A stretch of DNA of 64,000 bases from Legionella oakridgensis ATCC 33761 = DSM 21215 (GCF_000512355.1 NZ_CP004006.1:358501-422500); one strand, 5' to 3'; shown: positions 39,806-50,570, counted from the first letter of the stretch. Numbers and translations: made by a program. Notes: generated by a model not told the origin, from the sequence alone.

Positions 39806-42631
39806 ATGCACATGATTAGTATAAGGGGCGCACGAACGCACAATTTAAAAAGTATTAACGTGGATTTGCCTCGTGACCGCTTAATCGTCATTACTGGCTT
39901 ATCGGGTTCCGGTAAGTCTTCCCTTGCTTTTGACACTCTATATGCAGAGGGACAACGGCGTTACGTGGAGTCTTTATCGGCTTATGCTCGGCAGTTTTTA
40001 TCGATGATGGAAAAACCGGATGTTGATTCGATAGAGGGGTTGTCACCAGCCATTTCAATAGAGCAAAAAGCAACCTCTCATAATCCTCGCTCGACGGTGG
40101 GTACGATCACTGAAATTTATGATTATTTGCGGTTGCTTTATGCACGTGTGGGGGAACCGAGGTGTCCAGAGCATGGAGGAGAATTGCATGCCCAAACGAT
40201 TAGCCAAATGGTTGATCAAGTTCTGGCTCTGCCATCAGAATGCAAAGCGATGATTCTTGCGCCGGTCGTTCGCGAACGCAAAGGCGAGCATGTGCAATTG
40301 CTGCAGCAGCTGCAGGCGCAAGGGTATGTGCGGGCACGCATAAATGGCGAATTGTATGAACTTGATTCCCCTCCAAAATTGGAGTTGCGTAAAAAACATA
40401 CCATAGAAGTGGTTGTGGATCGATTCAAAGTTCGGACAGATTTGGCCCAACGGTTAAGCGAATCCTTTGAAAATGCGTTAAATCTTGCTGATGGATTGGC
40501 CATTGTCGCTGCCATCGATGATGATTTTGACGACCTTGTATTTTCATCGAAATTTGCTTGTGCGGAATGCGGTTACAGTCTTAGCGAGCTTGAGCCACGT
40601 TTGTTTTCTTTTAATAATCCAGCAGGTGCATGCCCCTCTTGTGATGGTTTGGGAGTGGATCAGTTTTTTGACCCGCAACGAATTATCCATGATGAAACGT
40701 TGAGTTTGGCAGATGGTGCGATTCGTGGCTGGGATAAACGCACGGTATATTATTATTCATTGTTGGAATCATTAGCTGGGCATTATGATTTTTCACTGGA
40801 ATCTGCCTTTTGTGATCTGCCAGAGACGATTCGTCAATGCATTCTTTATGGCAGCGGTAATGAAGTTATCGAATTTCATTATCAGCGTCCGCATGGAGGA
40901 TATGTACTTAAAAAACACCCTTTTGAAGGGATCATTCCCAACATGCAGCGACGTTATCGCGAATCAGACTCAGATATGGTTCGTGAAGAATTATCCAAAT
41001 ATTTATCGTCAAGACCTTGCCTGTCCTGCAATGGTTCGCGCTTACGATTGGAGGCCCGTTACGTCTTTATTGAAAATAGGAGTTTACCTGAAATTAGTTC
41101 TTATTCTATCGAGCAAGCCCATGCTTTTTTTAAGCAATTAAAATTGCCGGGGAGTCGTGGTGAAATCGCAGCAAAAATTAATAAAGAAATTGTAGAGCGT
41201 CTTGGTTTTTTAGTGAATGTTGGTTTGGATTATTTATCGCTGGCGAGAAGTGCCGAAACACTCTCCGGTGGAGAAGCGCAGCGTATTCGCTTAGCCAGTC
41301 AAATTGGCTCAGGGTTAGTGGGAGTAATGTATATTCTTGATGAGCCTTCTATAGGGTTGCATCAACGTGATAATGATCGCTTGTTAAAAACGCTATTGCG
41401 ACTGCGGGATTTGGGAAATACCGTGATTGTCGTTGAACACGATGAAGATGCAATCCGCACGGCGGACTATGTTCTTGATATCGGTCCGGGTGCTGGTGTA
41501 CATGGTGGAGAAATTGTGGCATTTGGACCTCCGCAAGCAATCATGGAGCAAGAACATTCTCTTACTGGCCAATATCTTTCAGGAAAACAAGTCATTGCAG
41601 TGCCCAATACGCGGATTGCCTACGATGAGAAGCGCGTGATTCATATAGAAGGAGTCACTTGCAATAATTTAAATGAGGTCAGTGTCAAGATTCCGTTGGG
41701 GCTGATAACCTGCATTACAGGTGTTTCTGGCTCTGGTAAATCCAGTCTAATTAATGATACCTTGTACCCGTTGGCTGCTGCAAAACTTAATCGTGCTAGT
41801 CTCTCCATGGCGGGAGAGGTACGGAATATTACTGGACTTGAGTTATGCGATAAAGTGATTGATATCGATCAAAGTCCAATCGGCCGTACTCCACGCTCCA
41901 ATCCAGCAACTTATACCGGTCTATTTACACCAATCCGTGAATTATTTGCCAATACGCCTGAAGCGCGGGCGCGCGGGTATCAACCTGGTCGGTTTAGTTT
42001 CAATGTACGTGGAGGTCGCTGCGAAGTCTGTCAAGGTGATGGTCTAATCAAAGTAGAAATGCATTTTTTACCGGATATGTACGTCACTTGTGATGCTTGT
42101 AAAGGTCAGCGTTATAACCGTGAAACATTAGATATTCACTATAAGGGCAAAAATATACATGAAGTCTTGAATATGACGGTTGAAGAAGCACGTGTCTTCT
42201 TTGATGCTATTCCGGTTTTGGCGCGTAAATGCCAAACGTTAATAGAAGTGGGCTTGTCTTACATTTCCTTAGGGCAAAGTGCTACGACGTTATCGGGTGG
42301 CGAAGCCCAACGTATAAAATTGGCTCGTGAACTGTCAAAACGCGGAACAGGAAGTACTCTTTATATTTTGGATGAGCCAACCACCGGATTGCATTTCCAT
42401 GATACAAAACAATTGCTCACTGTATTGACTCAACTACGAGAGCAAGGCAATACCATTGTGATCATTGAGCATAACCTGGATGTGATTAAAACCGCTGACT
42501 GGATCATTGATTTAGGTCCGGAAGGTGGCAGTAAAGGAGGAAAAATCATTGCTGTCGGTTCGCCTGAAATGGTTGCAAGCTGTGTCAATTCTTATACCGG
42601 GCAATTTCTACGTCCTTTACTGGGGTTGTAA
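39806..42631 (+). CDS. uvrA: Excinuclease ABC subunit A
   Basis: Damage-recognition ATPase of nucleotide excision repair. 941 residues from ATG 39806 ([15 protein letters not shown]); ATG 39812 is the alternative. Two ABC modules: Walker [10 protein letters not shown] and GVSGSGKSS, signatures LSGGEAQRI (twice), Walker B YILDEPS and YILDEPT. Zinc-finger CxxC pairs occur at [14 protein letters not shown].. CPSC and [12 protein letters not shown]. Full length, no breaks. Confidence 0.97.
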   Translation: MHMISIRGARTHNLKSINVDLPRDRLIVITGLSGSGKSSLAFDTLYAEGQRRYVESLSAYARQFLSMMEKPDVDSIEGLSPAISIEQKATSHNPRSTVGTITEIYDYLRLLYARVGEPRCPEHGGELHAQTISQMVDQVLALPSECKAMILAPVVRERKGEHVQLLQQLQAQGYVRARINGELYELDSPPKLELRKKHTIEVVVDRFKVRTDLAQRLSESFENALNLADGLAIVAAIDDDFDDLVFSSKFACAECGYSLSELEPRLFSFNNPAGACPSCDGLGVDQFFDPQRIIHDETLSLADGAIRGWDKRTVYYYSLLESLAGHYDFSLESAFCDLPETIRQCILYGSGNEVIEFHYQRPHGGYVLKKHPFEGIIPNMQRRYRESDSDMVREELSKYLSSRPCLSCNGSRLRLEARYVFIENRSLPEISSYSIEQAHAFFKQLKLPGSRGEIAAKINKEIVERLGFLVNVGLDYLSLARSAETLSGGEAQRIRLASQIGSGLVGVMYILDEPSIGLHQRDNDRLLKTLLRLRDLGNTVIVVEHDEDAIRTADYVLDIGPGAGVHGGEIVAFGPPQAIMEQEHSLTGQYLSGKQVIAVPNTRIAYDEKRVIHIEGVTCNNLNEVSVKIPLGLITCITGVSGSGKSSLINDTLYPLAAAKLNRASLSMAGEVRNITGLELCDKVIDIDQSPIGRTPRSNPATYTGLFTPIRELFANTPEARARGYQPGRFSFNVRGGRCEVCQGDGLIKVEMHFLPDMYVTCDACKGQRYNRETLDIHYKGKNIHEVLNMTVEEARVFFDAIPVLARKCQTLIEVGLSYISLGQSATTLSGGEAQRIKLARELSKRGTGSTLYILDEPTTGLHFHDTKQLLTVLTQLREQGNTIVIIEHNLDVIKTADWIIDLGPEGGSKGGKIIAVGSPEMVASCVNSYTGQFLRPLLGL

Positions 42632-42714
42632 TCGGAAGGGAGTTTGATGAGTGATGAAAAGCTGGCTAAAAATTAATACCAAATGCTGACCATAATCTTA
42701 TCCTTGTAATTTGT

Positions 42715-42743
42715 TTGCGTTTTCAAGGATTTGTGCTTATAAC
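42715..42743 (+). promoter_or_regulatory. Candidate lemA promoter
   Basis: TTGCGT (42715-42720), 17-base spacer, TATAAC (42738-42743). Lies 45 bases before lemA in a 156-base gap after uvrA. Confidence 0.45.
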
Positions 42744-42787
42744 ATACATAGAAGTCATAAACAGGTTGAAGCTGAATAGGATCTATT

Positions 42788-43369
42788 ATGAGTACATTCG
42801 TTCTTGTTATTTTAATTATTGCGGTGTTGATCCTGTTTTGGATCATTGGAATTTATAATAAGCTCATTGGCTTGATCGAGGCAATTAATAATAATAAACG
42901 TCAAATTGATATCCAGCTGGATAGACGATTCAAGGTATTTCAATCGTTAATTGAATCCGTCAAAAAATACATGGATTATGAACAAACCACTCTGAAAGAT
43001 GTTGTTGCCTTACGTAATCAAGCTCAAACTGCGAAAGATGCAGGCGATGAAAAAGGACGTATTGCCGCAGAAGAGGGAATATCACGAATTGCTTCCGGCT
43101 TGAATGTGGTATTTGAACAATACCCTGATTTAAAGGCTAGTCAAAACGTGATGCAGTTGCAGGAGGAAATAGTCAATACTGAAAATAAGCTGTCTTATGC
43201 AAAACAGGCATATAATGATGGCGTAGAGCGTTATTATGCCAAGAAAAAATCATTTTTTGAGTCCATGATTGTTAGTTTATTTTCTTCAAAATTGGATAAG
43301 GAATATGAATATTGGTCATTGCCAGAAGAGCAAATCCAGGCTCGTGAAGATTACACCGTAAAATTTTAA
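42788..43369 (+). CDS. lemA: LemA family protein
   Basis: 193 residues: a single N-terminal membrane helix (VLVILIIAVLILFWIIGIYN) and a cytoplasmic or periplasmic helical domain with IQLDRRFKVFQSLIESVKKY, rather than the common IDVQLKRRHDLIPNLV form. Function unknown; widely paired with an M48 protease gene, as here with 6 bases to the start-proximal region. Confidence 0.88.
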   Translation: MSTFVLVILIIAVLILFWIIGIYNKLIGLIEAINNNKRQIDIQLDRRFKVFQSLIESVKKYMDYEQTTLKDVVALRNQAQTAKDAGDEKGRIAAEEGISRIASGLNVVFEQYPDLKASQNVMQLQEEIVNTENKLSYAKQAYNDGVERYYAKKKSFFESMIVSLFSSKLDKEYEYWSLPEEQIQAREDYTVKF

Positions 43370-43381
43370 AGGTGCGTGTGT

Positions 43382-44407
43382 ATGAGCTTATCGGATTATC
43401 ATGCAACGACTGGCAATTGGCGTGAGCAGCTTAGGCGGAATGAGCGTAAAACGCGTTGGGTCATTGCAACTTTTTTGGTTGTGTATGTGGTGGTAGGATT
43501 GATTGCTGATACACTTATTTTACAGTCTTACTATCCAAATGCCACCATAAGCCAGTGTTTACATGCCTTGCTAACATTTCGTGCCACTCCTTATGCGACA
43601 TTGCTCATGGGTGGTATCGCGGCAATTTCCTTGTTAATGACTTACTCGTTGTATGATCGTTTGATGTTGTTGGGAACAGATTCCCGTGAAATCACACCTG
43701 AAACTGCAAAAACCTTGCAAGAAAAACAATTATTCAATGTTGTGGAAGAAATGAAAGTTGCTGCAGGATTGCAGTACATGCCCAAGGTTTATCTTATTGA
43801 AGCCAATTATATGAATGCATTTGCCAGTGGTTACAGTGAAAAGTCAGCTATGGTGGCAATTACTCGCGGACTATTAGAAAAACTGGATCGCGCCGAGTTG
43901 CAGGCAGTAATGGCTCATGAATTAAGTCATATTCGTCATCATGACATTAAGTTAACGTTAATGGTGGCGATTTTAAGCAATCTTTTGCTCATTGTTATTG
44001 ATGTATTATTTTATGCGGTGATTTTTAGACGCGATCGCCGCCAGGATAATCGTTTATATACCGTTATTATATTGCTTCGCTATTTATTACCGTTAATTAC
44101 CGTGGTGCTAGCGTTATTTTTAAGCCGTACACGGGAATATATGGCGGATGCTGGTTCAGTTGAGCTGATGCGCGATAATGAACCTATGGCTCGTGCTTTA
44201 TTAAAAATCAGTCAGGATCATCAAAATCATGCAGAAGAATACGCTGTTGAATATGGCAACACGGCTCATGAGCAAGTTCGCCAAGCTTCTTACCTATTTG
44301 ATCCATCTTCCATTGATCCAGTGAAGTCGTTAAGCAGCGCTTTTTCTACTCACCCAAGCATTTCTGACCGCTTAAAAGCATTAGGGTTCAAACTCAAACA
44401 ACCATAA
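43382..44407 (+). CDS. HtpX-like M48 membrane metalloprotease
   Basis: 341 residues from ATG 43382 (AGGTG 6 bases upstream). Two N-terminal membrane helices, the zinc motif HELSH (His179, Glu180, His183) in VMAHELSHIRHHD, two further helices, and the third ligand region SRTREYMADAGSVEL. Quality-control protease of inner-membrane proteins. Paired with lemA. Confidence 0.88.
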   Translation: MSLSDYHATTGNWREQLRRNERKTRWVIATFLVVYVVVGLIADTLILQSYYPNATISQCLHALLTFRATPYATLLMGGIAAISLLMTYSLYDRLMLLGTDSREITPETAKTLQEKQLFNVVEEMKVAAGLQYMPKVYLIEANYMNAFASGYSEKSAMVAITRGLLEKLDRAELQAVMAHELSHIRHHDIKLTLMVAILSNLLLIVIDVLFYAVIFRRDRRQDNRLYTVIILLRYLLPLITVVLALFLSRTREYMADAGSVELMRDNEPMARALLKISQDHQNHAEEYAVEYGNTAHEQVRQASYLFDPSSIDPVKSLSSAFSTHPSISDRLKALGFKLKQP

Positions 44408-44714
44408 TTAAGCAGTCTTATCCCTTAATATTAACTAAATCTTTGCAAAAAATAGAACGAGTAAAATGGATCATGGGAATAAAATAGCCTAATATAAATG
44501 ATGTAGACAGTATACATTGAACAGCCAACATGATTTAGCAGGAGGCCAGATTGAGAATGTGGTGAGCAAGCTTAGCGTCGTCTAAGAAGCCAAAAGCATT
44601 CCGGAGGCATCCACCTTGACAAGAAGGACTGCTTTCAATTTACTGTCTATCCGCTCTCTCAAACTTGTACCACCCGCTCTTAATATGAGTGATTCCAGTC
44701 GTTTTTTATTTCTT
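44408..44714. other. Gene-free stretch, possible small RNA
   Basis: No plausible protein gene. On the plus strand TTGACA at about 44615 is followed 17 bases later by TTTACT, and TAGGCACGAATGCCTA plus TTTTTT lies just past the end (44719-44747) inside the ABC permease 3' end. A transcript of about 100 bases is conceivable but nothing recognises it. Confidence 0.2.
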
Positions 44715-45487
44715 TTAGGCACGAATGCCTACGCCTTTTTTAAGTAGAATAATATTGAGTAGAATTAATAGAGCCAGTATGAGGATAATAATACTCATTG
44801 CTAACGGCATATTGAGCTGCTGTGAATTGATCATCACGTGGCGCAGGGCATTTACCATATAAAAAATGGGATTAAACTGGGTCATGGTTTGCCAGAATGG
44901 CGATAACATGCTTGTGTCATAAAATACACCACCCAAATAAGTTAATGGGGCGAGAATAAAGGTTGGCACAATGGCGACGTCGTCAAAATTGCGCGCTACG
45001 AGAGCATTGGTAAATCCGGCTAATGAAAATAAAGCAGCAACCAAAATGACCACCATTAGTGTCATCGGTAAATGCTTAATATCAATGTCTACAAAGAAAA
45101 AAGAAACGAAATACACCAGGATAGCGACAATCAAACCTCGTAGTACTCCACCCAGCGTGAAACCCAGTAACAACACACTGTAATGCAGAGGGCTAACGAG
45201 CATTTCTTCAATATTTTTTGAAACCGTACGCTAAACAAGGAGGTGGAAACATTAGAGTATGCATTGGTGATGACGCTCATCATGATTAATCCTGGTGCGA
45301 TAAATTTTATATAACTTACCCCTTGTATGAGACCTATGCGAGTGCCGATGATTGAACCAAAGATTAAAAAATACAATAAGGTGGTGATGACTGGCGGAAG
45401 AAATACCTGACTAAAAATACGAAACATACGTATGAGCTCACGGCGTACGATGGTGTAAAGAGCTATCAGTTGTTTGTTAACGGCCAT
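44715..45487 (-). CDS. ABC-2 type exporter permease (YadH-like), frameshifted
   Basis: Six-helix ABC-2 permease. Start ATG 45487 (MAVNKQLIALYTIVRREL) overlaps the ATPase gene by 11 bases. The frame breaks after VSTSLFSVRFQK and resumes NIEEMLVSPLHYSVLL; six T bases at 45214-45219 where seven are needed explain it, restoring 257 residues. PTFILAPLTYLGGVFYD is the typical C-terminal loop. Substrate unknown; YadGH homologues are uncharacterised. Confidence 0.85.
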
Positions 45488-46418
45488 AATTGATGATATC
45501 CAAAAACAGTTCTTCCAAACGGTTGGTTTTATTACGCATGCTTTCAATGCGAATACCGTGGTGACTAAGCATTGAAAAGACATCATTGAGTGTCCATTGT
45601 TTATCCACTCTTATTTCAAAGGTATTGGCATCTAGTTTGATAGCCTCAAATGGTTCCATGGCTGGTAAAAAATCAAGTGGCTCCCTTGTGTTAAAAACAA
45701 ATGTTTGGTGACGCAGGCTTTTTAACAGGACATGCATGGATGTATTTTCAATGATTAGACCTTTATCAATGATGGCAATGTTTTTGCATAATTGTTCTGC
45801 CTCTTCAAGATAATGCGTCGTTAGTATAATGGTGGTGCCTTGCTGGTTTGTGCGTGATAAAAAATCCCACATGCTGCGACGGATTTCAATGTCAACACCT
45901 GCTGTAGGCTCATCAAGAATCAAGACCTTGGGTTTATGTATTAATGCCCGGGCAATCATCAAACGTCTTTTCATGCCACCTGATAAGTGGCGTACAATAG
46001 AATGGCGTCTTTCCCATAAGCCTAGTTGCTGCAACAGCAATTTGGCATTTGATTGGGCATGTTTGCGGGGTATCCCATAATAACCTGCCTGGTTTAACAG
46101 AATTTGTTCGCAAGTTTCAAAAATATTGAGATTAATTTCTTGAGGAACTAAGCCTAGGCATGATTTAGCCAGTTCGGACTCTTTGTCCAAATCATAACCA
46201 TTAATTAAAATGGAACCGGATGTTTTATTCAATAAAGTGGTAATTAAACCAATGGTAGTAGATTTCCCTGCGCCATTTGCACCAAGCAAAGCAAAAAAAT
46301 CACCGGTCTTGACGGTTAAATCAATGCCTTTTAGGGCTTCAATGCCATTGGCATATACTTTGCGTAACTGGCGAATATCTAAGGCGTAAGGCATGGCTTG
46401 AGTCTGAAATGTATTCAT
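45477..46418 (-). CDS. ABC-2 type exporter ATPase (YadG-like)
   Basis: 313 residues. Walker A GANGAGKST, signature LSGGMKRRLMIARAL, Walker B VLILDEPT, and H-loop TTHYLEEAE. A C-terminal extension of about 80 residues is usual for YadG/CcmA-type ATPases. Forms a two-gene exporter with the downstream permease. Confidence 0.9.
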   Translation of the reverse strand: MNTFQTQAMPYALDIRQLRKVYANGIEALKGIDLTVKTGDFFALLGANGAGKSTTIGLITTLLNKTSGSILINGYDLDKESELAKSCLGLVPQEINLNIFETCEQILLNQAGYYGIPRKHAQSNAKLLLQQLGLWERRHSIVRHLSGGMKRRLMIARALIHKPKVLILDEPTAGVDIEIRRSMWDFLSRTNQQGTTIILTTHYLEEAEQLCKNIAIIDKGLIIENTSMHVLLKSLRHQTFVFNTREPLDFLPAMEPFEAIKLDANTFEIRVDKQWTLNDVFSMLSHHGIRIESMRNKTNRLEELFLDIINYGR

Positions 46419-46709
46419 GATTTATAAAATTGATTGGCAAGAAAACGTATGTAAGCAAACAAAAAGATCGAAGTGCTTCTAACATCCTAAGGTAAAAAGT
46501 ACGCATAAATTTAGAAAAAAGCAACCTCTGCTTTATGTGGAATGCCTGTTGATGAAGTTGCTCATGGTGAAGGGTAGGACATTCAAGTTGCCAAATGATT
46601 TGCAATACTGTATTGAATAAAAATAAAACCGATCGTATAAATATTGAATTTAATTAAAAAATCTGATAATTTTATAGCCTGTTTTTTCAAAAAAAATCAT
46701 GTTGTTGTC

Positions 46710-48533
46710 ATGACAAAATCTATTCGTGAGTTACTTAAAAACATGCGGGCTGAATTACGGCCAGCTAAGAAAGGGGCTAAATATTACTTTGATATAAGCG
46801 AGAATCCTGCCGAAAGGCAAGGAGAGTTTAATAAACTGGTCGAATTTTTAACTGATAAAGAACTATATAAGCACTCTAGGGCGCTGAATAGCAATTCTTC
46901 CTGCACCTTTGGACTTAGTTATATTTTATTAGAATTTCGAGACGCTTCTTATGATGAGATGGTGAATCGTCTTGATACGTTACTTGAAGAACTGGAGCAA
47001 GAAGAAATTGAGCGCGCAGTTTCGCTTAAGGATAGTAAGCTCCAAACGAACATGCCGATAGTGGCTATCACTTTTTATTCAAAAAGAAACAAAACAGGTA
47101 AAGGGTATTATGATGGTATTTTTACTGAAACAGAAAGAAAAGATGTTCTCCATTTGAAAAATGGCCTTCAGGCGGCAGCGAAAGCACGTCAACAACCATT
47201 GCCTCAGATTGAGATTACTGTATTTCTTATACCCAATTGGAGAGAAGGAGAAACCTATCGTTCACCGGCTTATCTTGCAGCAAAGAAAAGGATGCTTGAC
47301 GAAGCGAGATGGTTGTATGGTGAGGGGATTATTGTCAAAGATTTTTTAGAAGACAGTGGTGTGACTCAAGAAGAGCTTGATTTTTTACAACATTGCGAAT
47401 CTATGGGTAGTGTTGCCGATCTTGTGAAATCACGCACTATTATAGACAATGCTGGAAGACCTTGCTTACAAACGGATTCGAATGTTACATGGGCTAACAA
47501 TGATTTTGAGCGCTTGTATGAATTAACGTTTTTGCAAAATACAGACGCGTTTAATGTTAGTCGATGTTCTGATGTTTACATTGCAGCGCATAATAAACTT
47601 ATTTTTATAGGTTCTCAAAGCAAGTTGCCGGAAATACTTCAAGGGACTTTAGTGGAATACTGTAGAAAATATAAAGAAGATCCCTGGCACATGAACCGTG
47701 ATTGCAATGGGGTATATGATTTTGCTTTCTGTGAAGCCATGTATAAACATGGTGCTACTTACATTGTGAGAGTTAATGACCGGTATAACGTTAATCAAGT
47801 ATTTGATTTTTATCCTGCCAACTTAAAGGATTCCCGCTATCGTTTAATTCCTATGGTAATACCTTGCCAGCGTGAAACCTGGAGAGGGGGAAAAGGTGAA
47901 GAAAGTCTTGCTGTAAAAGAATTATTAGGGGAACTATGTTTGGAAGATGGGAGTAAAATACCTGCTTTAACCATCGAAATTAATGGTGTTCATTATAATT
48001 TTAATCATTTTAAAAGCATCGTTAAAGTTTATACGAATTGTCCTTTATGGCATACCTTTGAAGGGAACTATCAGTATTTTTTTCAAACCGGCGACAAATT
48101 CAAGGAAGCTAAGTATTGTCATCAAAAATTTTTGGAAAAATTAGATAAGGATTTATGCATGCTTGTTCTCACTGCGTATTACGAGGCAGCTCGAACGGTG
48201 TGTTTGGCTAGGGAGGGAGAAACCAAATGGAATCCTCTTAGAGAGCTGACAAAACTCTTTATTAAGAATGAGGAAGCAAGTGAGGCATTGTGCCAACGCC
48301 TGTTTAATTGCACGGTAGCAGAATTACATGAAAATCCAGACAGAGAGATAATTTATGAGGCTCATGAATTTACTGCTCCTATTATTTCATCTTATGCTTC
48401 AAAACATCCGAGCAAATTCTTCTCACTTAAATTTGAGAGAACTCCTCAACATTCAAATGAGAAAATAAACGCTGGATTAAAAGAGATTGCTGGGGAAACT
48501 ACTCCTATGGCTAGTCGATCTATGGAAATATAA
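46710..48533 (+). CDS. Large protein of unknown function, candidate Dot/Icm effector
   Basis: 607 residues from ATG 46710 (MTKSIRELLKNMRAEL); a TTG at 46644 is in frame and neither start has a good Shine-Dalgarno. No signal peptide, membrane helix or motif I recognise. It is charged, with a coiled-coil-like stretch near 92-117 (DTLLEELEQEEIERAV). The C-terminus (EKINAGLKEIAGE...MEI) is glutamate-rich with a hydrophobic residue at -3, compatible with a Dot/Icm signal. Monocistronic, long upstream gap. The effector call is inference. Confidence 0.5.
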   Translation: MTKSIRELLKNMRAELRPAKKGAKYYFDISENPAERQGEFNKLVEFLTDKELYKHSRALNSNSSCTFGLSYILLEFRDASYDEMVNRLDTLLEELEQEEIERAVSLKDSKLQTNMPIVAITFYSKRNKTGKGYYDGIFTETERKDVLHLKNGLQAAAKARQQPLPQIEITVFLIPNWREGETYRSPAYLAAKKRMLDEARWLYGEGIIVKDFLEDSGVTQEELDFLQHCESMGSVADLVKSRTIIDNAGRPCLQTDSNVTWANNDFERLYELTFLQNTDAFNVSRCSDVYIAAHNKLIFIGSQSKLPEILQGTLVEYCRKYKEDPWHMNRDCNGVYDFAFCEAMYKHGATYIVRVNDRYNVNQVFDFYPANLKDSRYRLIPMVIPCQRETWRGGKGEESLAVKELLGELCLEDGSKIPALTIEINGVHYNFNHFKSIVKVYTNCPLWHTFEGNYQYFFQTGDKFKEAKYCHQKFLEKLDKDLCMLVLTAYYEAARTVCLAREGETKWNPLRELTKLFIKNEEASEALCQRLFNCTVAELHENPDREIIYEAHEFTAPIISSYASKHPSKFFSLKFERTPQHSNEKINAGLKEIAGETTPMASRSMEI

Positions 48534-48665
48534 TATGGCATCTCTCATCCAGCATTTCAGGGAATAGTATCGTTTTTTAAATTACACATCCCATATCGCG
48601 AGCGATTGGTAAAGTTTTCTCGGCAATGGTCGATATTTTAATAAAATAATATCGGAGTGTAACCA

Positions 48666-48956
48666 ATGAAAGGCTGGGGATTGGCTGTTATTTTATGTGT
48701 AATGCCTGCAAGCACGGTGTTAGCAAATTGTGATTTAACTCGTTTTCGCTGGGAATGTGACCTTCCTGTGCATACTCATCCCAAACCTTCTGCTTATTCC
48801 TTGGTTTATTGTGGTAATACCCGCGTTTATTTAAATCAAGCTCAGTATGATCAGTTGGCCCGTTACCAGCGAGCCAATGTTAATATGATTTTAACGGTGA
48901 ATGGTGAATACATTGATAGTCCTTGTATTCCAGCGGGCCGTTATGGAGCGAATTAA
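48666..48956 (+). CDS. Small exported cysteine-containing protein
   Basis: 96 residues; signal peptide [20 protein letters not shown], then a 76-residue mature part with four cysteines ([24 protein letters not shown]), likely two disulfides in the periplasm or outside. No family recognised. Starts behind CGGAGTGTAACC. Convergent with the kinase gene. Confidence 0.65.
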   Translation: MKGWGLAVILCVMPASTVLANCDLTRFRWECDLPVHTHPKPSAYSLVYCGNTRVYLNQAQYDQLARYQRANVNMILTVNGEYIDSPCIPAGRYGAN

Positions 48957-48969
48957 GTTGCGGCAATTT

Positions 48970-49620
48970 CTATTGAGAGCATCGTTGTTTATAGAGTTGT
49001 TTAAATGCTTGTGGTTTGGGTGTTGCCTCTATAAAGTCTTTTATCTTGGATGCCGCTTCTAGGATGGACAGGCTCGTGTTATCGATCTCAAGATCATAGA
49101 TCATATTTTTATGAGTGACTAAAGCACTGCAGCGATTCCAACCCTCTGGTCGCCCTCCGCCGGCAGTATCTTTTGCTTCACCAACACTTCGTGCCCGTTC
49201 TCTTCGTGCTCCTTCTTCATCAGATACCAGTAAGGCAATTAAATAAACTTTAAACGGTTGAAAGGTGGTTAAAGCACATTTTAACCACGCTGGCTTCCAG
49301 AAAATCTGATCAGAAATAACATTCAGACCTATCTCTAAATAGGAAGCAATTGCTTTATAGCTGGCATACATGGTGTCATCTAATAGTGGCCCAGGTGTGA
49401 CATGAAAAAAGGGTTTGTCATCTTGGTAATATGTTTTAGTGGTGTAATAGTCAGCAGTTGCTGTGTCCACATGCATTTGTTTAGGAGGAATGGCTGACCA
49501 AAACCGGTCAATACCTAAGTGAATATAAGGCTTTTGTGTTAAATCTTGAAAAGCGGAACAGGTGGAGGTTTTACCGGCACTAGATCCACCATTTAAAATA
49601 ATTAAATGTCCTTTTTGCAT
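48970..49620 (-). CDS. Chloramphenicol-phosphotransferase-like kinase
   Basis: 216 residues. P-loop GGSSAGKTS (residues 11-19) in LIILNGGSSAGKTS; a second block (RERARSVGEAKDTAGGGRPEGWNRCSALV) and YDLEIDNTSLS match the C-terminal pattern of Streptomyces CPT, which phosphorylates chloramphenicol. The substrate here is unknown; most CPT-like proteins outside the producer are of unproven function. Possible mobile resistance gene or small-molecule kinase. Confidence 0.75.
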   Translation of the reverse strand: MQKGHLIILNGGSSAGKTSTCSAFQDLTQKPYIHLGIDRFWSAIPPKQMHVDTATADYYTTKTYYQDDKPFFHVTPGPLLDDTMYASYKAIASYLEIGLNVISDQIFWKPAWLKCALTTFQPFKVYLIALLVSDEEGARRERARSVGEAKDTAGGGRPEGWNRCSALVTHKNMIYDLEIDNTSLSILEAASKIKDFIEATPKPQAFKQLYKQRCSQ

Positions 49621-49650
49621 GATCTGCTCACCCTAAAAGTATAGTTGGAG

Positions 49651-49802
49651 CTGTTTACATTGCATTTCATGGCTGTAAATTCGTCTGCTTGGCGCCACCT
49701 TAGGTTAAATTCGTTAGAGAGTTTGCTATTCACCTCATGCATACGCCAAATGACACTCAATCACCCAAATGTTCGCTTCGCAAAATGAAATGTAAACAGA
49801 CT
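49651..49802. repeat. MITE-like dispersed repeat, copy 2 (inverted relative to copy 1)
   Basis: Bounded by CTGTTTACAT (49651) and ATGTAAACAGAC (ending about 49802). The reverse complement shares TCTGTTTACAT, CATTTTGCG, ATGAGGTGAATAGCAA (49723-49738) and a similar right end with copy 1 at 30651. About 150 bases, 30 longer than copy 1 owing to inserted bases. Lies in the gap between the kinase and the oxygenase genes. Confidence 0.65.
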
Positions 49803-49877
49803 CTTTAATCTATAGCATGTTTATTTTGTTTGATCACTGCGCTAAAATCTGCGACCGTTGTCTATTTTGGATAAAAA

Positions 49878-50495
49878 TTGATTCAATTAGAAAACATTGA
49901 AGATAAAATCCATCAGCATGGATTTCATATTATTGATAATTTTCTTAACGATTTTCATTACCAGACACTACACATCCTAATAAAAACAAAGCATCAGGAT
50001 GGTCATTTTAGAGACGCAAAAATTGGACATGGACAACAGGCGGTACATAATAATAAAATCCGTACGGATAAACTCTGCTGGCTAAGCAAAGACTCAGAAC
50101 ATGATGCTCTACAAGTTTATTTCGCGGCGGTAAATAATATATCTCAAAGACTCAATCAAGCGTTATTTCTTGGGTTGGTTGATTTTGAGTCTCATTTCGC
50201 GGTGTACAATCCCGGATCATTCTATAAAAAACACGTCGACCAATTTGCAACCACAAGAGATAGACGTATTTCTTGTGTTTATTATCTTAATAAAACTTGG
50301 AAAGCAGGGGATGGTGGGGAGTTAATTCTTTATGATTGTGATCAAGACAATCGAGATTTGGTAACCATTCAACCAATTCCTAACCGCTTTGTGTGTTTCC
50401 GCAGTGAATTTCCTCATGAAGTAAATACGACTTATCAAATGAGGTATAGCCTCGTTGGCTGGTTAAAATCACGAGCTTTGAATGCCTTTACGTAG
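49878..50495 (+). CDS. 2-oxoglutarate/Fe(II) oxygenase (prolyl-4-hydroxylase-like)
   Basis: 205 residues, start TTG 49878 with only a weak Shine-Dalgarno. Jelly-roll iron site: His119-x-Asp121 (KKHVDQF), distal His180 (FPHEV), and 2OG-binding Arg189 (MRYSLVGW). Substrate unknown; a protein hydroxylase or small-molecule oxygenase. Monocistronic. Confidence 0.82.
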   Translation: MIQLENIEDKIHQHGFHIIDNFLNDFHYQTLHILIKTKHQDGHFRDAKIGHGQQAVHNNKIRTDKLCWLSKDSEHDALQVYFAAVNNISQRLNQALFLGLVDFESHFAVYNPGSFYKKHVDQFATTRDRRISCVYYLNKTWKAGDGGELILYDCDQDNRDLVTIQPIPNRFVCFRSEFPHEVNTTYQMRYSLVGWLKSRALNAFT

Positions 50496-50570
50496 GATTA
50501 ATAGGAGGGGCAAGTTGTAATCGATGCTTCCTGGTCGGAATTTTTGGCGTTATTATTTTATTAACATACA

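Noticed and set aside
46339..46605. Open frame antisense to the region upstream of the ABC ATPase
   Set aside because: Its composition is unlike coding DNA, it overlaps the ATPase start, and there is no start signal.
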